NCBI RefSeq assembly: GCF_000147815.2
Contig: NC_015957.1
Span: 2,170,001-2,234,000, forward strand
Source of the DNA: Streptomyces violaceusniger Tu 4113
GTDB taxonomy: Bacteria > Actinomycetota > Actinomycetes > Streptomycetales > Streptomycetaceae
Direction of reading: 5' to 3'
DNA length: 64,000 nt
Of this stretch, positions 52,440-60,974 are shown piece after piece (positions within the stretch are counted from its first letter, which is position 1; each line of letters starts with the position of its first letter). The translations under genes and the position numbers were made by a program. The notes under the pieces were generated by a model. It was not told where the DNA came from. It did no database searches and saw nothing but the letters and a program-made list of their open reading frames with translations.

Positions 52440-53374
52440 CAGTCGGCCTCCCGGAAGGCGCGCACGAGGTAGGAGGCGATGACGCCGAAGGCCAGGACGA
52501 AGATGACGACCGCCAGCGCGGAGCCGTATCCCAGCCGCAGGGACTGGAAAGCGGTGGAGTACATGTAGGTGCTCAGCAGTTCGGACGAGTGGTAGGGACC
52601 GCCCCGGGTCAGCGACCACACGACGTCGAAGGAGCGCAGCGAGTCGATGATGATCACGGACAGGACGACGGCGTTGACGCCGCGCAACTGAGGCAGCGTC
52701 ACATAGCGGAAGCGCTGCCAGGGCCCGGCGCCGTCGACCTTGGCCGCCTCGTACAGGGCCGGGTCGATGCCCTTGAGCCCGGCGAGGTACAGCACCATCA
52801 CATAGCCGACCTGGCGCCACAGCGCGGGCACGATCACCGCGTACAGGGCGGTGTCCTGATCGGCGAGCCAGGCGTGGCGCAGGCTGTCGAGGCCGACCGA
52901 CTCCAGGAGCTGGTTCAGGACGCCGTCGGGCTGGTAGATGGCCTGCCAGACGAGGGCGGTGGCGACCAGGGAGAACACGACCGGCAGGAACAGGGCGGCG
53001 CGGTAGAAACCGACGCCGCGGCGCTCCTGCTGGAGGAGGAGGGCCGCCCCGAGGCCGAGGAGCGCGGACAGTCCGCCGAACAGCACCAGCCACAGCACGG
53101 TGTCGACGGCGGCGGTGCGGAAGACCTCGTCGTGGGCCATCTCGCGGAAGTTGCCGAGGCCCACGAACTCGGGCGCCGAGACGCCGTCCCAGTTGGTCAG
53201 GGCGAGGTAGAAGCCCTGGAGCGCGGGCCAGAAGACCCAGACGGCCTCGGCGAGCAGCGGGACGAGCAGGAAGGCGAGCACCAGCGGGGGTGTGCGCCCA
53301 GGGCCCCGGGCCCGCCTGCCGCGGGGCGGCGGCGGGGCCGGGGAGGTGCGTTCGGGGGCGGTGAGGACGGCCAC
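52439..53374 (-). CDS. Sugar ABC transporter permease, MalF type
   Basis: A 311-residue permease starting at GTG 53374, one base after the binding-protein stop. The N-terminus is Pro/Arg-rich, then six helices, with the EAA loop EAAKVDGAGPWQRFRYVTLPQL. Partner of the downstream MalG-type permease in alpha-galactoside uptake. Confidence 0.93.
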   Translation of the reverse strand: MAVLTAPERTSPAPPPPRGRRARGPGRTPPLVLAFLLVPLLAEAVWVFWPALQGFYLALTNWDGVSAPEFVGLGNFREMAHDEVFRTAAVDTVLWLVLFGGLSALLGLGAALLLQQERRGVGFYRAALFLPVVFSLVATALVWQAIYQPDGVLNQLLESVGLDSLRHAWLADQDTALYAVIVPALWRQVGYVMVLYLAGLKGIDPALYEAAKVDGAGPWQRFRYVTLPQLRGVNAVVLSVIIIDSLRSFDVVWSLTRGGPYHSSELLSTYMYSTAFQSLRLGYGSALAVVIFVLAFGVIASYLVRAFREAD

Positions 53375-53375
53375 G

Positions 53376-54665
53376 TCAGGCCCGCCAGATCTTCTCGGCG
53401 TCACGCTGCCAGTCGGTGAGGATCGACCCGACGCTCTTCGGCTTGGCGATGAACTTGGTCAGCGCGGTATCCGTCGCGGGCTGCAGCGCGTCGCTGGAGT
53501 CGCGGTTGAAGAACTGGGTGATCTCGGCGGCCTCCTCGATGTGCTTACGGCCCTTCTTCACCAGCGGCGTCCCGGCGTCCTTGGCATCGGGGTGGCAGGG
53601 CAGGGCGGTGCCCGAGGAGCCCTTGATGTAGATCTCCTGCGCCTCGGCCGTGGCGAGGTAGCGCAGCAGGTCCAGGACCTCGTCCCGGCGTCCGGTGCGG
53701 GCGCTGGCGAAGTACCCGTCGGTGGGCGCCTCCTCGGCGAGCGGGACCTTGGGGTCGATGACCGGGAAGCGGAAGAAGTCGATGTCGTCGAGGGCGTTCT
53801 TCGGCACCGCGTCGGCGAAGAAGGTGCCGATGAGCATCATGCCGCTGCGGCCGTTGAGCAGAGCGGTCGTGGCGTCCTGGAAGGCCACGGCGGTGCCGTT
53901 GGGGTCGAAGTACGGCAGCACCTCCCGCCAGCGGTCGAAGACCTTGTGCACCTCGGGGTCGTCGAAGCGGTGCTTCCCGGCGAGGAGTTCGCGGTGGTAG
54001 GGGGCGCCGTTGATCCGTATGTTCAGGTAGTCGAACCAGGCGGACGCCACCCAGGTGGTGTTGCCGCCCGCGCCCAGGCCGATCGGGGCGACGCCCTTGG
54101 CCTTGAGCTTGTCGCACAGATCCAGGAAGTCGTCCCAGCTCTTCGGCTCGCGCACGCCCCACTTGGCGAAGTTGGACTTCCGGTAGAACATGCCCCACCA
54201 GTAGTAGGTGGTGGGGACGAAGACCTTCTTGCCGGAGGCCGCGGTGCACAGCTTGTTCAGCGCCGAGGAGTAGCGCTTGAGATCGGGCGAGGCCCATACG
54301 TCGCTGAGGTCGAGCAGCAGCTTCTTCTTGGCGTAGGCCTCCGCCACCGAGCCGGGGTACCAGGTGAGGACGTCCGGCGGATTGGCCGAGGTCAGATACG
54401 TCGGAAGCTGGGTGCGGAAGGTCTCCGCGGCGACCGTGTTGAGGCTCGCCCGCCCTGAGCCCTGCTTGGCGTAGGCGGCGGCGAGGTCCTCCATGGCCGC
54501 CTTCGCCTGCGGGGCGGACAGGTTGGACTGGAGGGTCACCGCGCCGCCCCCGGAGGAACCCTTGCCGGAGGAGCCGGCGGTGACACAGCCGCTGAGCAGC
54601 GCTGTGGTCCCGGCGGCGCCGAGGCCGGCGAGAAGCAGTCGTCGGCCGGGGTGTTGGTTCGTCAT
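53376..54665 (-). CDS. Sugar ABC transporter substrate-binding lipoprotein (probable alpha-galactoside binder)
   Basis: A 429-residue extracytoplasmic binding protein. An N-terminal twin-Arg followed by a hydrophobic segment ends in a lipobox LLSGC (Cys27). The mature part is of the sugar-binding type (VTLQSNLSAPQAKAAMEDLAAAYAKQ; YYWWGMFYRKSNFAKWGV). Binding sites rich in Trp/Tyr fit a sugar ligand. It is the first gene of the operon; AAGGAG precedes the ATG, and the AT-rich motif lies 99-125 bases upstream. Confidence 0.92.
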   Translation of the reverse strand: MTNQHPGRRLLLAGLGAAGTTALLSGCVTAGSSGKGSSGGGAVTLQSNLSAPQAKAAMEDLAAAYAKQGSGRASLNTVAAETFRTQLPTYLTSANPPDVLTWYPGSVAEAYAKKKLLLDLSDVWASPDLKRYSSALNKLCTAASGKKVFVPTTYYWWGMFYRKSNFAKWGVREPKSWDDFLDLCDKLKAKGVAPIGLGAGGNTTWVASAWFDYLNIRINGAPYHRELLAGKHRFDDPEVHKVFDRWREVLPYFDPNGTAVAFQDATTALLNGRSGMMLIGTFFADAVPKNALDDIDFFRFPVIDPKVPLAEEAPTDGYFASARTGRRDEVLDLLRYLATAEAQEIYIKGSSGTALPCHPDAKDAGTPLVKKGRKHIEEAAEITQFFNRDSSDALQPATDTALTKFIAKPKSVGSILTDWQRDAEKIWRA

Positions 54666-54763
54666 GGAGTGCTCCTTGTGGACCCACCCGGCGGGCCCGG
54701 CTGCTTGCTGCCCGCCGGGCCCCCGCTCGCGGCGGATCCAGGTTCGCGTGGCGCTCGCACCAC

Positions 54764-54790
54764 GTCAAGATTAATACCTAATTTATTTGA
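54764..54790 (-). promoter_or_regulatory. AT-rich shared operator/promoter element, copy 1
   Basis: On the minus strand this reads AATAAATTAGG, six bases, then TCTTGAC, which supplies a TTGACG -35-like hexamer. The same arrangement occurs at 57018-57041 before the secreted alpha-galactosidase gene. It lies upstream of the binding-protein gene (start 54665) and overlaps the last codons of the GH27 gene. The rest of the region is strongly GC-rich, so the conserved AT-rich core stands out. Confidence 0.7.
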
Positions 54791-56912
54791 ATTGGGTTCG
54801 GTGCACCGAACCGTCGACCCCGCGGTACACGGCGTCGATCACACCGTCGCGGCCCGCGACCGCCCCGAGCGCACCGTCGAACGCGGCGCCGGGGAACTCC
54901 TGCCGCTTGCTCCACCCCTGCCAGCCGCCGTTCTCGTACCGCTGCTGCCAGAGCGTGTAGTCGCCGCCCCGCGCGAACAGCACCACCGCGTCGCCGACGG
55001 CGACCAGCGTCGGACTGCCGCTGACGGTCCCGCCGAGCGAACTCCACGCCGACCACTGCCCGGAGGCATCCCGCGACCGCGTCCACACCTCGTCGGCAGC
55101 GGTGCGCACGGCCAGATGAAGGCGGCCCTGCGCATCCACGACGGCCGACGGCCTGCCGTACGTCGGCCGATCGCCCGGCGCCCCGAGCGACGACCAGCCG
55201 GCCGACGGCCCCCGCTGCCCGATCCGCCCGTCGGCGCCGCGCGCGAACAGCGTCCAGTGGTCGGGATCGGCGAAGGCGACGGAGGGCGCGTCGGTCAGCT
55301 TCCCGCCGAGGTCCTGCCAGGCGCCCCAGCGTCCCTCCGAGAACACCCGCCGGTACGCCCGGGAGTCGGCACCCCGCACGAAGACGTCGATCCGCCCGCC
55401 CGCCGAGGCGTACGCGGCGGGCTGGCCGAGGATCTTCCCGTGCGCCGGGCCGCCGAGGTCGCGCGTCCTGCCATCCGACTGCTGGACGAGCGAGCCGCCG
55501 GGCCCCCGGAAGAACGTGGTCAGCGCGTCGCCGTCACGTACCACGGCCGGGCTCGCCGTGGCCTTCGCGCCCAGGTCGGCGCCGGGAAGGGCGTCCTCAC
55601 CGGTGAGCCTGAGGAACGCGGTGCCATGCGCCGGTACCTCGACGGTGTACGACCCGGTGTGCGTCCCGCGGTCGGCACGCGTCCGCAGGTCACGGACCGC
55701 GACCGCGCCGCCCAGCGCCACATCGGAGAAGTTCACGGTGCGCTCGACGGGCCGGTCCGAGCGGTTGAGCAGGACGACCGCACGCCGGCCGTGACCCGAG
55801 AGGACCTTGCTGTAGACATCGCCGACGGAGTCGGTGGCCACCCGCACGCCCTGGACGGCCAGCGGGTCCTGGTCGACGGCGATGATCTCCGGGTTGCGCA
55901 GCGTCCGGAGCATCGAGTCGGAAAGGGTGCGCGGGTCGGAGCCCAGCACGAGCGGCGAACCCATCTCCGCCCACATCACGAACTGCGTGGTGGACTCCTC
56001 CTCCGTCAGCTCGTACGACCCGTCGGTCATGCGGCGCATCGGGATCAGATAGTCCGGGTCGTTGTAGTGGCCGGGCCCCTGGGCCTCGGGGTGCCAGGCG
56101 TTGGCGTCCATGTTGCGCAGCACATTGGGCCACTGGCCGGGGCTCGGAGTGCCCCAGGCGATATCGGTGCCGGTGCGCCAGGAGTCCCCGGTCGTCGGGG
56201 CGTAGGCGTAGGTGTTGTGCGCGTCCTGCTCGGGGGTGTGCGGCAGGCCCCAGTCGTCGGTGAGCGGGTTGCACAGGTTCAGCAGCATCCGGCGTCCGGA
56301 CGTCGCGACCGCGTCGCTGAACTCCTTGAACGCCGGGCCCGGGTCGAGCTTCTCGCCGATGCCGCACAGGAAGTCGACCTTGATCGCGTCGATCTTCCAG
56401 TGGGCGAACTGCCGTGCGTCCTCGGTGTAGTGGCCACGGCTGCCGAGGCCGCAGCTCTTGCCACCGTCGTAGGTGCCCGCGTCGGTGTAGATCCCGGCCC
56501 GCAGACCGCGTTGATGCAGGTAGGAGACGAGGGCCGGGATACCGGAGGGGAACCGCTCCGGGTGGGCCGCCAACCGTCCCCGCGCGTCCCGGGGGTCATC
56601 GGCCTGCCAGCCGCCGTCCAGCCACACGATGTCGTATCCGCTGTCGCGCAGGCCGCTGCTGACCAGCCGGTCGGCGACCGCGCGCACCTCTTTCTCGGTG
56701 GGCGCCCCCAGCCCGTAGTAGGTGTTCCACCCCATATGGGGCGTCGGGGCAAGCCCGCTGTCGTAGTAGTCGGGCGCCCCCTGGTCCACGGCGGGGGCGG
56801 CCAAGGCCATGGGAGCCGCGGTCGTGGCCAGGACCAGGGCGATCGCGGTCGCGACGGCGCCGCGGGTGAGCGTTCGGTGGCGGGGTCTGTGCGCGGGCGG
56901 GTGTGAAGACAC
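54783..56912 (-). CDS. Secreted GH27 alpha-galactosidase with C-terminal propeller/lectin-like domain
   Basis: A 709-residue extracellular enzyme. Starts at GTG 56912 behind GGAGAGG; signal peptide 1-38 (cleavage near ALA-AP). GH27 catalytic domain: TPHMGWNTYYGLG, DIVWLDGGWQ, nucleophile Asp180 in AIKVDFLCG, GDSWRTGTDIAW with the acid/base Asp, then a beta-sandwich domain to about residue 450. The last 250 residues are repeated units with W-x-x-LGG, F-x-RG-x-DG and W-S-x-W motifs, as in PLL/tectonin-like beta-propellers that bind carbohydrate. It would cut galactose from polymers such as galactomannan, feeding the importer encoded downstream. Confidence 0.93.
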   Translation of the reverse strand: MSSHPPAHRPRHRTLTRGAVATAIALVLATTAAPMALAAPAVDQGAPDYYDSGLAPTPHMGWNTYYGLGAPTEKEVRAVADRLVSSGLRDSGYDIVWLDGGWQADDPRDARGRLAAHPERFPSGIPALVSYLHQRGLRAGIYTDAGTYDGGKSCGLGSRGHYTEDARQFAHWKIDAIKVDFLCGIGEKLDPGPAFKEFSDAVATSGRRMLLNLCNPLTDDWGLPHTPEQDAHNTYAYAPTTGDSWRTGTDIAWGTPSPGQWPNVLRNMDANAWHPEAQGPGHYNDPDYLIPMRRMTDGSYELTEEESTTQFVMWAEMGSPLVLGSDPRTLSDSMLRTLRNPEIIAVDQDPLAVQGVRVATDSVGDVYSKVLSGHGRRAVVLLNRSDRPVERTVNFSDVALGGAVAVRDLRTRADRGTHTGSYTVEVPAHGTAFLRLTGEDALPGADLGAKATASPAVVRDGDALTTFFRGPGGSLVQQSDGRTRDLGGPAHGKILGQPAAYASAGGRIDVFVRGADSRAYRRVFSEGRWGAWQDLGGKLTDAPSVAFADPDHWTLFARGADGRIGQRGPSAGWSSLGAPGDRPTYGRPSAVVDAQGRLHLAVRTAADEVWTRSRDASGQWSAWSSLGGTVSGSPTLVAVGDAVVLFARGGDYTLWQQRYENGGWQGWSKRQEFPGAAFDGALGAVAGRDGVIDAVYRGVDGSVHRTQFK

Positions 56913-57017
56913 GTGCCTCTCCGAAGGGTTGGGAAGCAGGAGGAGACATGACGCGGCCGCCCTGGGACGGGCGTCGACGGCGTCACGGCGAAGACTGTGG
57001 CCCGCGGCCGAAACCCT

Positions 57018-57041
57018 GTCAAGAATTATTCCTAATTTATT
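57018..57041 (-). promoter_or_regulatory. AT-rich shared operator/promoter element, copy 2
   Basis: Minus strand: AATAAATTAGG, six bases, then TCTTGACA; TTGACA is a perfect -35, followed 17 bases later by CACAGT as a weak -10. Identical to the copy at 54764-54790 at the AATAAATTAGG and TCTTGAC blocks. It is about 105 bases before the GH27 start codon. Confidence 0.7.
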
Positions 57042-57239
57042 CAAACAGCCCTCCGGTGAGCATCGGCCTTCTGGGAGCCGCTGCCGTACCCGAAGTGAAG
57101 CCATCCACAGCTTCTATCGCAGACCTTCGAAACATAAATGCTGTTGAGGGAAGACCTTGAGGGCCCTGATCGCTGCAACCCACGACACCTTCTCGCCCAA
57201 GGCGAGCGAGGAGGCTCACACGAGGCGAAGGAGAGGCTC

Positions 57240-58172
57240 ATGGCACAGGCGTTCATCACGGGCGGTTCGGGGTTCATCGGCCAGGTGCTGGTACGCCGGC
57301 TCCTCGACGAGGGGCATACGGTTCGTGTTCTGGTCAGAAGCGAGGCGTCGGCCGCGAAGGTGTCCGCGCTCGGCGCGGAGCCTGTGCACGGCGAGTTGAC
57401 CGCCCCGGCCACGTGGCGGAACCAGGTGACGGGCAGCGACGTGGTGTTCCACCTCGCTGCCGAGACGGATATCACCGCTGACCGTGCGCGTCATGAACTT
57501 GTGTCGGTCCGCGGCACCCAGGCGGCCGTCGAGGCGGCCCGCTTCGCGCGGGTTCCTCGGTTCGTCCACTGCGGGAGCGAGGCGGCCCTCCTGGCCGGCG
57601 ACCCGCTCGTTGACGTGGATGAAACCGCGCCGCTGCGACCGGACTCACAAGCCGCCTACTGCGCGACAAAGGCCGCCGCCGAGAAGATCGTGCTCGACGC
57701 GAACGCCCCCGGCTTCGCCACGGTGTCGATCCGCCCCCGGTTCGTCTGGGGGCCCGGCAGCATCCTCATCGAGGGCCTGGTGGCCGCGGCGAGGGCGGGA
57801 CAGTTCGCCTGGATCGACGGAGGCCGGCACACGACCGACGTCACCTTTGTCGACAACGCCGTCGACGGACTCATCCTCGGATGGCAGCGCGGCCGGCCGG
57901 GCCAGGCGTACTTCGTCACCGATCAGCACCGTGTCATCCTGCGCGAGTTCATGGAGACGCTGTTCGGGATCTATGGCGTCGATACGCCGATCCCCGACCT
58001 GGACGCCGAGACCGCCGCCCACGAGGTCCCCGTTCCCGCCCGGTGGTTCCTCGGACAGTCGTGCACTCTGCGGACGGACAAGGCCGTGGCCGAACTCGAT
58101 TACCAGCCCCTGGTTTCCCATGCCACCGGTCTGGACGCCGTCGAGAACTCGGTGGCCGCCGACGGCGCGTGA
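57240..58172 (+). CDS. NAD-dependent epimerase/dehydratase-family protein (extended SDR)
   Basis: A 310-residue extended SDR: AFITGGSGFIGQVLVRRLLDEGHTVRVLVRS at the N-terminus, VFHLAAET, and the catalytic-type YCATKAAAEKIVL (Y-x3-K). RPRFVWGPG and VTFVDNAVDGLILG are typical of 3-beta-HSD/DFR-like reductases. GAAGGAGAGG is the ribosome-binding site. It is divergent from the GH27 gene. Substrate unknown. A bidirectional terminator hairpin follows. Confidence 0.88.
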   Translation: MAQAFITGGSGFIGQVLVRRLLDEGHTVRVLVRSEASAAKVSALGAEPVHGELTAPATWRNQVTGSDVVFHLAAETDITADRARHELVSVRGTQAAVEAARFARVPRFVHCGSEAALLAGDPLVDVDETAPLRPDSQAAYCATKAAAEKIVLDANAPGFATVSIRPRFVWGPGSILIEGLVAAARAGQFAWIDGGRHTTDVTFVDNAVDGLILGWQRGRPGQAYFVTDQHRVILREFMETLFGIYGVDTPIPDLDAETAAHEVPVPARWFLGQSCTLRTDKAVAELDYQPLVSHATGLDAVENSVAADGA

Positions 58173-58192
58173 AACTGCGGGCGTAGGGCGGC

Positions 58193-58219
58193 GCCTTCAC
58201 CCATCGAATGGGTGAAGGC
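58193..58219. terminator. Bidirectional terminator
   Basis: GCCTTCACCCAT-CGA-ATGGGTGAAGGC: a perfect 12-bp stem with a 3-base loop, 20 bases after the SDR stop and 22 bases from the opposing stop at 58241. Confidence 0.85.
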
Positions 58220-58240
58220 CGGCCCCATACGCATCGACGG

Positions 58241-58759
58241 TCAGGTACGCGTTCCTGTCGACTCGCCGATCAACTCGAGCAATACCGCGTTTTGGGCTTG
58301 ATAGTGGTGATCGGCGGGGTGCTCGGCAAACGCCGAGAAGGCCACAAAGGAGGGGTCGGAAACGGTATCCGCCGCGTAGGCGCCGCGCGCCGCGGCCACG
58401 GCCGCGGCGTACGCGACGGCTCCTGCGGCGGCGGCTGTGTGCGCGGCGGCGATGCCTGCCGCGACATCGTGCACCGTCGCGTACGCGGCCGTAAGGGCGC
58501 CGGCCGCCTTGATGGCATCCGCGGCAACGTGGGCAGCGTACGCGGCCGCTGCTGCGGCGGCTGTCCAGCTTGCCGCGTCCCCGTTCGCTGCACAGGACGC
58601 GGCGATCGCGGCAGCCGTGGCGCGTCCGGTGTCGGCACCGGCGACTGCCCCGGAGGCAACTGCTCGCCAGAGTCCGCTGCCGCGGTTCGCGAGCTCAACG
58701 CCGACAGTGCCGTTCGGCGCGCGCTCATCCTTGCGGTCGGTACGTTCACGTTCGGCCAT
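58241..58759 (-). CDS. Ala-rich hypothetical protein
   Basis: A possible 172-residue protein from ATG 58759: MAERERTDRKDERAPNGTVG, then a very Ala-rich helical region and a less biased end (DTVSDPSFVAFSAFAEHPADHHYQAQNAVLLELIGE). The start and end read like real protein, and the gene ends just before a good terminator. The Ala-rich middle could instead be an artefact of GC-rich DNA; the plus strand is also open there. It overlaps the TetR remnant on the opposite strand. The style is loosely like short Ala-rich putative immunity proteins, but I would not assign it. Confidence 0.4.
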   Translation of the reverse strand: MAERERTDRKDERAPNGTVGVELANRGSGLWRAVASGAVAGADTGRATAAAIAASCAANGDAASWTAAAAAAAYAAHVAADAIKAAGALTAAYATVHDVAAGIAAAHTAAAAGAVAYAAAVAAARGAYAADTVSDPSFVAFSAFAEHPADHHYQAQNAVLLELIGESTGTRT

Positions 58760-58991
58760 GTCATGGCCGAGTTGTCCGGCGGGATTCGGCGCCGCGCCAC
58801 GGCCGCGGTGAACACCGCCCGCCGCGACGCCACCACTGCGTTCGTCCAGACCCAGATCGACGCCGGCGAGCTGCCCCACCTCGCCGACACGGGTTTCAGC
58901 GAGTTGCTGTACAACGACGACCCCCGAGGCGAGCTTCGAGCTCGGCCTCGACTGGCTGCTGGCCGGCGCCGCCGCGTCGCTGGGGGAGTAG
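58685..58991 (+). pseudogene. TetR-family regulator, C-terminal remnant
   Basis: One frame reads VRELNADSAVRRALILAVGTFTFGHVMAELSGGIRRR... FVQTQIDAGELPHLADTGFSELLYNDD, and after a frame change at about 58920-58930 the next reads ASFELGLDWLLAGAAASLGE to the stop 58989-58991. The end FELGLDWLLAGAAASL is a common finish of TetR ligand-binding domains. No helix-turn-helix is present upstream. It ends 17 bases before the convergent SDR gene, so a TetR-SDR pair may once have been complete. Confidence 0.5.
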
Positions 58992-59008
58992 GCCCCTGTA
59001 GGCCCCTG

Positions 59009-59845
59009 CTACGCGGAGCGGAAGTCGGTGGACAGGGCCCACTCGCGCCACTGGTCCAGTTCCTTGGCGACGAAGCCGAGCTTGCCCTCGACCAGAGACA
59101 CGCAGTCGCTGCCCAACTGCAGTCGGAGCGGGGGTTCCGGCTCGGTGGCCAGTCGCAGGATGGCGGCGGCGGCCTTGGCGGGATCCCCGGGCTGGTTGCC
59201 GTCGCCGGCGTCCACCGCGGTCAGGAACGTGCCGACCGCATCGGCGTAGGCCGGAAGGGGGCCGCTTGCCCGGCGCATGCTGCGCGCAGAGCGGAACTCG
59301 GTACGAAACGCCCCGGGTTCGACGACGGTCGTGTGGATGCCCCAGGGGGCCAGCTCGTCGCGCAGCGCCTCGCTGATCGCCTCGACGGCGAACTTGGAGG
59401 CACCGTACAGGCCCCGGCCCAGACCGGCGGCGAACCCGGCGCTCGAACCGATGTTGACGATACGGCCGGCCGACTGCGCGCGCAGTGTCGGCAGCACGGC
59501 GCGTGTGACGTTGAGCAGGCCGAAAACGTTGGTGTCGAACAGCCCCCGCGCCTCGGCGTCGGAGATCTCCTCGACGGCGCCGAACAGCCCGTAACCGGCG
59601 TTGTTGACCAGCACGTCGATCCTGCCGAAACGCTCGATGCCCGCGGCGGCGGCCGCGGCGGCCTGCTCCTGGTCGGTGACGTCGAGCGGTACGGCCAGTA
59701 GCGAGTCGGCTGCCCCGGGCAGGGCCTCGACGACCGCTTGCGGATCGCGGGCGGCCGCGACCACTTGGTCCCCATGGGCGAGCGCGGCGGCGGTCAGCTC
59801 CCGGCCGAAGCCACGCGAGGCACCGGTGATAAACCAAACAGACAT
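59009..59845 (-). CDS. Classical SDR oxidoreductase
   Basis: A 278-residue short-chain dehydrogenase: MSVWFITGASRGFGRELTAAAL, NNAGYGLFGAVEE, IGSSAGFAAGLGRGLYGASKFAVEAISEALRDEL with the Ser/Tyr/Lys set, and VVEPGAFRTEF. The start at 59845 follows GGGAG; longer frames upstream add an unlikely polar leader. It is encoded 100 bases downstream of an MmyB-type regulator on the same strand, an arrangement often seen for SDR detoxification genes. Confidence 0.9.
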   Translation of the reverse strand: MSVWFITGASRGFGRELTAAALAHGDQVVAAARDPQAVVEALPGAADSLLAVPLDVTDQEQAAAAAAAGIERFGRIDVLVNNAGYGLFGAVEEISDAEARGLFDTNVFGLLNVTRAVLPTLRAQSAGRIVNIGSSAGFAAGLGRGLYGASKFAVEAISEALRDELAPWGIHTTVVEPGAFRTEFRSARSMRRASGPLPAYADAVGTFLTAVDAGDGNQPGDPAKAAAAILRLATEPEPPLRLQLGSDCVSLVEGKLGFVAKELDQWREWALSTDFRSA

Positions 59846-59944
59846 GAATGCTCCCAAAAGGTGGAATTCTCGGGTGAGGTTCTCTCGGAGCGGACCTCGT
59901 TCGGCCTCGCTCAACCCTGCAAAGACGGCCCTCGCGGGCCCGCG

Positions 59945-60805
59945 TCACCGGTCCGGGTGGACTGCCGGATCGCCGGCGAATGTGGCGGCATAGCTGCCCA
60001 GCAGCGCCAGGGCATGTTCCGCGGGGCTGTCCGGATCGGCGTGATAGACCACCAGGTGCTGCCCGGGGGCGTCGGCGACGGACAGGTTCTCGAAGCGCAG
60101 CGACAGCTCACCGACGACCGGGTGGTCGAAGTGCTTGGTCCGGGCCCTCTTGGCCCTGACCTCGTGGCGGCCCCACAGCCGGGCGAAGTCGGGGCTCGCG
60201 ACCGACAGTTCCTCCACCAGTTCGGCCAGCCGGGCGTCCTCGGGATCGGTGCCGGCCGCGCGCAGCGCCGCCACACATCCCTCGGCGATCCTCGCCCAGT
60301 CCCGGTAGAAGGTACGGGCCTGCGGCTTGAGGAAGATGGCACGCAGCAGGTTGGTCTCCTCCTCCAGCCAGCAGAACAGCGCCTCGCCGAGCGCGTTGAC
60401 CGCGAGGAGATCCATATAGCGCCCGTAGACCAGCGCCGGCGTACCGGGCCAGGCATCCATCAGCCCGACCAGGCCAGGAGACGCGTACTCCTGCGGACAG
60501 GCCCGCCGGGAGCGGCGCGAGGTGCCCGGGGCGGCCAGCCGGCGCAGATACGCCGCCGCCTCGTCCTCCAACCGCAACGCACCGGCCAACGCCTCGATGA
60601 CCTGGAGTGACGGATGCCGGTCCCGTCCCTGTTCCAACCGGACGTAGTAGTCCGTGCTGACCCCTGCCAGCATGGCGACCTCTTCACGCCGTAGGCCGGG
60701 GGTACGACGCGTCCCGGCCGGCATCCCGTGGTCCTCCGGCCGCACCAGCGCCCGACGAGCCCGCAGATACTCCCCCAGCCGGGGAGCGATCCCGCGCTCC
60801 GCCAT
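59945..60805 (-). CDS. MmyB-type XRE-family transcriptional regulator
   Basis: A 286-residue regulator with an N-terminal helix-turn-helix (TPGLRREEVAMLAGVSTDYYVRLEQGRDRHPSLQVIEALAGALRL) and the MmyB ligand-binding domain (YMDLLAVNALGEALF ... FLKPQARTFYRDWARIAEGCVAALRAA ... LSLRFENLSVADAPGQHLVVYHADPDSPAEHALALLG). These proteins often bind fatty acids and regulate adjacent SDR genes. ATG 60805 follows a GTG; GGGGGTG is the ribosome-binding site. Probably regulates the SDR gene behind it. Confidence 0.92.
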   Translation of the reverse strand: MAERGIAPRLGEYLRARRALVRPEDHGMPAGTRRTPGLRREEVAMLAGVSTDYYVRLEQGRDRHPSLQVIEALAGALRLEDEAAAYLRRLAAPGTSRRSRRACPQEYASPGLVGLMDAWPGTPALVYGRYMDLLAVNALGEALFCWLEEETNLLRAIFLKPQARTFYRDWARIAEGCVAALRAAGTDPEDARLAELVEELSVASPDFARLWGRHEVRAKRARTKHFDHPVVGELSLRFENLSVADAPGQHLVVYHADPDSPAEHALALLGSYAATFAGDPAVHPDR

Positions 60806-60974
60806 CACGTCACCCCCTTCGAAGAGGTCTCGCCGTCATGCCCTGACCCTCCCCAGGCTAGGCGGCGCACTCATCGTCTGGGTGGCCCCGCCACTCCCAC
60901 CCTCGCCCGGGCTTTGACCTGCGTATTTGTTATGCCTCCCCCTTACGGGGTCGATGGCACCCACTCGACACGTA

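Noticed and set aside
58437..58811. Plus-strand Ala-rich 124-residue frame
   Set aside because: It is the antisense of the Ala-rich minus frame, overlaps the TetR remnant in another frame and has a poor start region.
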